From assembly GCF_000750635.1 (NCBI RefSeq), contig NZ_CCDM010000003.1, positions 62,001 to 126,000 of the forward strand: 64,000 bases of DNA. Reading direction: 5' to 3'. Of this stretch, positions 61,496 to 64,000 are shown one piece after another. The notes below the pieces were generated by a model. That model saw only the letters and a list, made by a program, of their open reading frames with translations. It ran no database searches and was not told where the DNA came from. The position numbers and the translations under genes are program-made. The stretch comes from Oceanobacillus jeddahensis (GTDB lineage Bacteria > Bacillota > Bacilli > Bacillales > Amphibacillaceae). The number at the start of each line of letters is the position of its first letter. The first letter of the stretch is position 1.

Positions 61496-61996
61496 ATGTC
61501 TGTAAAACATGCGATGTTAGCATTATTATATGAGCAGCCCCACCATGGGTATGAAATTAAAATCGGTTTTGATGATCTTGTTCAAAAGAAGTGGCCCCTA
61601 AACCCGGGACAGGTGTATACAACACTTGATCGATTGGAGCGGGACGGGTTAGTGGATTCACCAGGATCAGACGAAAAAGACCGTAAAATATACAGGATTA
61701 CGGATGCGGGAAAAGAAGAATTCATGAATTGGCTCTATACTCCCGTAGAATACTCCTTATTAAAAGATACCTTTTATTTTAAATGGTTGTGCTCTCAAAA
61801 AGTAGATGTCGGTCAAGAAAAAGAAATGGTGGAGCACCAACGAAAAACGATTATAAAAAATATTTTACAGCTGACTAAATTTAGACAACAGCTGGAAGAG
61901 GAAAATGAACAAGAAAACATGCAATTGTTAGTAGATGGTGCTTTACTTCATTTAGAAGCAGATTTAAAATGGCTGGATATGATTAAGAAAAAGTAG
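61496..61996 (+). CDS. PadR-family regulator of the ABC operon
   Basis: A 166-residue regulator. The winged helix (about 1-80) begins KHAMLALLYEQPHHGYEIKI, then PGQVYTTLDRLERDGLV and YRITDAGKEEFMNWL; the C-terminal helices mediate dimerisation. It lies 12 bp after the permease as the last gene. The large inverted repeat overlapping the operon promoter is its probable target, giving an autoregulated, ligand-inducible exporter. The ribosome site is weak (GAGTGAG), so it may depend on coupling. Confidence 0.9.
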   Translation: MSVKHAMLALLYEQPHHGYEIKIGFDDLVQKKWPLNPGQVYTTLDRLERDGLVDSPGSDEKDRKIYRITDAGKEEFMNWLYTPVEYSLLKDTFYFKWLCSQKVDVGQEKEMVEHQRKTIIKNILQLTKFRQQLEEENEQENMQLLVDGALLHLEADLKWLDMIKKK

Positions 61997-62061
61997 GGAT
62001 TTAACTAAAGTTAGATTTATAAGAAATTTTCCATATGAGATGTAATTAAATATTTTACTTC

Positions 62062-62100
62062 AGAAACCCAATTGTTTTTATACAGTTGGGTTTCTTTTTT
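62062..62100 (+). terminator. Terminator of the PadR-ABC operon
   Basis: AGAAACCCAA / TTGGGTTTCT stem and T6. Confidence 0.85.
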
Positions 62101-62111
62101 AGCTTAACTAA

Positions 62112-62164
62112 ATGTATTTTATTTCACCATTTTTTTCAACTATTTTTAATGAAATAAAATACAT
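62112..62164. promoter_or_regulatory. 15-bp inverted repeat upstream of the cupin regulator
   Basis: ATGTATTTTATTTCA (62112-62126) and its perfect complement at 62150-62164 with a 23-nt gap. A candidate operator for the XRE-cupin regulator or for the hydantoinase operon; the rest of 62165-62357 shows no gene. Confidence 0.5.
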
Positions 62165-62357
62165 CATTTCAAACTGAAGAGAAGCAGTGGTTATAGGGGA
62201 AATGATTCTATGCTAATAAAAGGAATCGTTCCATTATAAAGAATTGAAAAAGTTTTCTTTTAATTTTTGATATATTATGATAGAATTACAAAAAATGAAG
62301 TGGAGGTGTAAAAATTATTCTTCCATTGTAAAAAATAAGATATAAAGGACAGAGATA

Positions 62358-62900
62358 ATGGACAATATTCACAAAAAAATTAAAAATCTCAGGTTAGAGC
62401 GTGAAATGACATTAAAGGATTTATCTGATAGTACAGGACTTTCAGTTAGTTTCCTGTCACAAATTGAACGGGGGACATCTTCCTTAGCGATAACATCTTT
62501 GAAAAAAATATCAGATGCTTTCCAGATCAATATCACTTATTTTTTTAATGACATTGAAAATCATAATTATGTTGTTCGAAAAGAAGAAATGAAAGATTTT
62601 AAGCTGGAAGGTTCGGATAAAGTGTATATACGCTTAGCTGGAAAGTTTCCAGAAAGAAAAATGGAGCCGATTATGGTTACCATACCGGCAAAAGCACCTT
62701 ACGTTGAAAGGTACAGTCATCCGGGGGAAGAATTTTATTATGTGATTGAAGGTAGCGTTGTTTTCAGAATAGAGGGACAAGAATACCTATTAACTCCCGG
62801 GGACTCCATCCATTTTCCTTCCGAACAAATGCATGAATGGAAGAATCCTACGAATCAGGAGGCAGTACTACTGAGTGTGTTAACACCGGTTATATTTTAA
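62358..62900 (+). CDS. XRE-family regulator with cupin domain
   Basis: A 180-residue regulator. The N-terminal helix-turn-helix (about 5-60) reads IKNLRLEREMTLKDLSDSTG then LSVSFLSQIERGTSSLAIT. The C-terminal cupin_2 barrel (about 105-175) has HPGEEFYYVIEGSV and PGDSIHFPSEQMHEWKN with metal-type His/Glu residues. Such proteins sense a small metabolite (PuuR/SutR type). It precedes the hydantoinase/oxoprolinase gene by 28 bp, so it is likely the local regulator. AAAGGACAGAG lies before the ATG. Confidence 0.92.
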   Translation: MDNIHKKIKNLRLEREMTLKDLSDSTGLSVSFLSQIERGTSSLAITSLKKISDAFQINITYFFNDIENHNYVVRKEEMKDFKLEGSDKVYIRLAGKFPERKMEPIMVTIPAKAPYVERYSHPGEEFYYVIEGSVVFRIEGQEYLLTPGDSIHFPSEQMHEWKNPTNQEAVLLSVLTPVIF

Positions 62901-62928
62901 AAACTAATACTGAAAAAGGGTGAATAAG

Positions 62929-64000
62929 ATGAGAGTAGCAACAGACATTGGCGGAACTTTTACAGACTTAGTATATGTCAATGAAAACGGGCAAGTTGAA
63001 ATTGCTAAAGATCATACCACTCCGCCAAACTTTGAAAAAGGAGTAATGAATGTAATCGATAAGAATATCTCCAATAAAGAAGAGATTTCTACATTTATTC
63101 ATGGAACGACTGTAATCATTAATTCGTTAACTGAAAGAAAAGGAGCTAAAACCGGTTTAATTACAACCAAAGGCTTTAGAGATGTTTTGGAGATAGCACG
63201 TGGGAATCGTCCGGATTTATTTAATATTCGATATAAAAAACCTGAACCGTTTATAGAACGTTATTTAAGAAAAGAAGTGAATGAACGTCTCAATTACAAA
63301 GGAGAAGAATTAACACCTTTAGATACAGATCAAATTAAAGAAATTATAGACTACTTTAAAAAAGAAAAGGTGGAAGCGATTGCAGTAGCCTATCTACATT
63401 CCTATGTAAATCCGAGTCATGAAAAGGAAACAGTCCAAATCATTAGAGAATTATGGCCGGAGGTAGCGGTCTCTGCTTCCTATGAAGTTACGCAGGAATG
63501 GCGGGAGTATGAACGAACAAATACTGCTGCTTTGAACGCATATGTGAAGCCTGCTGCTGCAAATTATGTTAATAAAATGCAGAATGAACTTACTGAATTC
63601 AATAAGACGAGCCAAAACTTTATTATGCAATCCAATGGAGGAACAACAACTTTTGAAGAATCAAAGAAGGTTCCAATCAATATGGTAGAGTCTGGCCCTG
63701 TAGCAGGGATTTATGGATCTGCTGTGCTTGGAAACCTAATTGGAGAGAAAAATATTATTGCATTTGATATTGGTGGGACGACAGCAAAATGTTCTTTAAT
63801 TGAGAACGGTGAAGTAAAAGTATCCACAGATTACTATATTGAAAGAAACAACCGAAATGCAGGTTACCCAATAAAAGTACCAGTTGTAGACATTGTTGAA
63901 ATTGGGAACGGAGGAGGATCTATTGCTTGGTTAGATGATGCTGGGGCATTAAAGGTAGGGCCAGAATCTGCCGGTGCATTGCCTGGTCCGGTTTCCTATG
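62929..64000 (+). CDS. Hydantoinase/oxoprolinase subunit A (HyuA), 3' end outside window
   Basis: An ASKHA-fold ATP-dependent hydrolase subunit; 357 codons are visible and the frame stays open to the window end (family length about 680). MRVATDIGGTFTDLVYV (phosphate 1), HGTTVIINSLTERKGAK, ARGNRPDLFNI, GPVAGIYGSA and AFDIGGTTAKCSLI (phosphate 2 region) are classic HyuA_N/HyuA motifs. Partners normally include a HyuB subunit downstream, beyond the window. Possible substrates are 5-oxoproline, hydantoins or acetone-type compounds; not determined here. AAAAAGGGTG lies before the ATG. Confidence 0.93.
   Translation, partial: MRVATDIGGTFTDLVYVNENGQVEIAKDHTTPPNFEKGVMNVIDKNISNKEEISTFIHGTTVIINSLTERKGAKTGLITTKGFRDVLEIARGNRPDLFNIRYKKPEPFIERYLRKEVNERLNYKGEELTPLDTDQIKEIIDYFKKEKVEAIAVAYLHSYVNPSHEKETVQIIRELWPEVAVSASYEVTQEWREYERTNTAALNAYVKPAAANYVNKMQNELTEFNKTSQNFIMQSNGGTTTFEESKKVPINMVESGPVAGIYGSAVLGNLIGEKNIIAFDIGGTTAKCSLIENGEVKVSTDYYIERNNRNAGYPIKVPVVDIVEIGNGGGSIAWLDDAGALKVGPESAGALPGPVSY

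Overview
This is AT-rich (mostly mid-30s %GC by eye) Bacillaceae DNA. It carries a CotA-type laccase, a clade-2 catalase, AmpS, a YcbLMN-like two-component/ABC locus, YolD/UvrX modules and strong AGGAGG ribosome sites. A halotolerant genus such as Oceanobacillus or Virgibacillus would fit, but that is inference. No rRNA, tRNA, CRISPR array or complete insertion sequence was seen.

Positions 1-13.6 kb are the right part of a siphovirus-type prophage: tape measure (cut by the window edge), distal tail protein, tail endopeptidase/fibre with a self-cleaving S74 chaperone, small tail-end proteins, holin and amidase. After these come short RNA-like units, an SOS-type YolD/WYL cassette with LexA-like boxes, a possible type I toxin, and a triple 11-bp repeat that may mark the integrase end. 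Housekeeping and metabolic genes follow at 13.8-19.9 kb: a D-cysteine desulfhydrase-like enzyme, a DNA glycosylase, a CPBP protease, a Thr/Ser dehydratase and a TatD hydrolase.

Positions 16.5-32 kb are an accessory region full of decay. Truncated IclR and MFS genes, frameshifted membrane genes and a duplicated, partly deleted ABC transporter lie here beside an intact-looking inducible erm gene with its arrest leader peptide and a Sec-type pediocin-like peptide. The region is punctuated by copies of an unnamed interspersed element (nine copies between 16.5 and 57.5 kb). Full copies are 228-239 bp; derivatives are 53-157 bp. They share ends beginning near TTTATCACGGAGAA and finishing near GAAGTTTCGTTTTAT. 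Three internal stems show compensatory base changes between copies. One copy supplies the C-terminus of TatD and two copies bracket erm.

Positions 32-45.9 kb hold a GC-richer pair (BNR-repeat protein, GGT-like lipoprotein), a DUF418 membrane protein, AmpS, small enzymes, a TIM-barrel glycosidase-like protein, TetR and PadR regulators, DoxX, KatE and a quinone oxidoreductase. Positions 46-50 kb contain a degenerate chloramphenicol acetyltransferase gene, an AT-rich orphan gene and a frameshifted DUF3307/SatD-like pair. Positions 50-64 kb carry an S9 peptidase, CotA, a coat-like small protein, SOS-regulated uvrX-yolD, a PadR-controlled ABC operon with a 21-bp inverted-repeat operator, and a cupin regulator followed by a hydantoinase/oxoprolinase gene cut by the window end.
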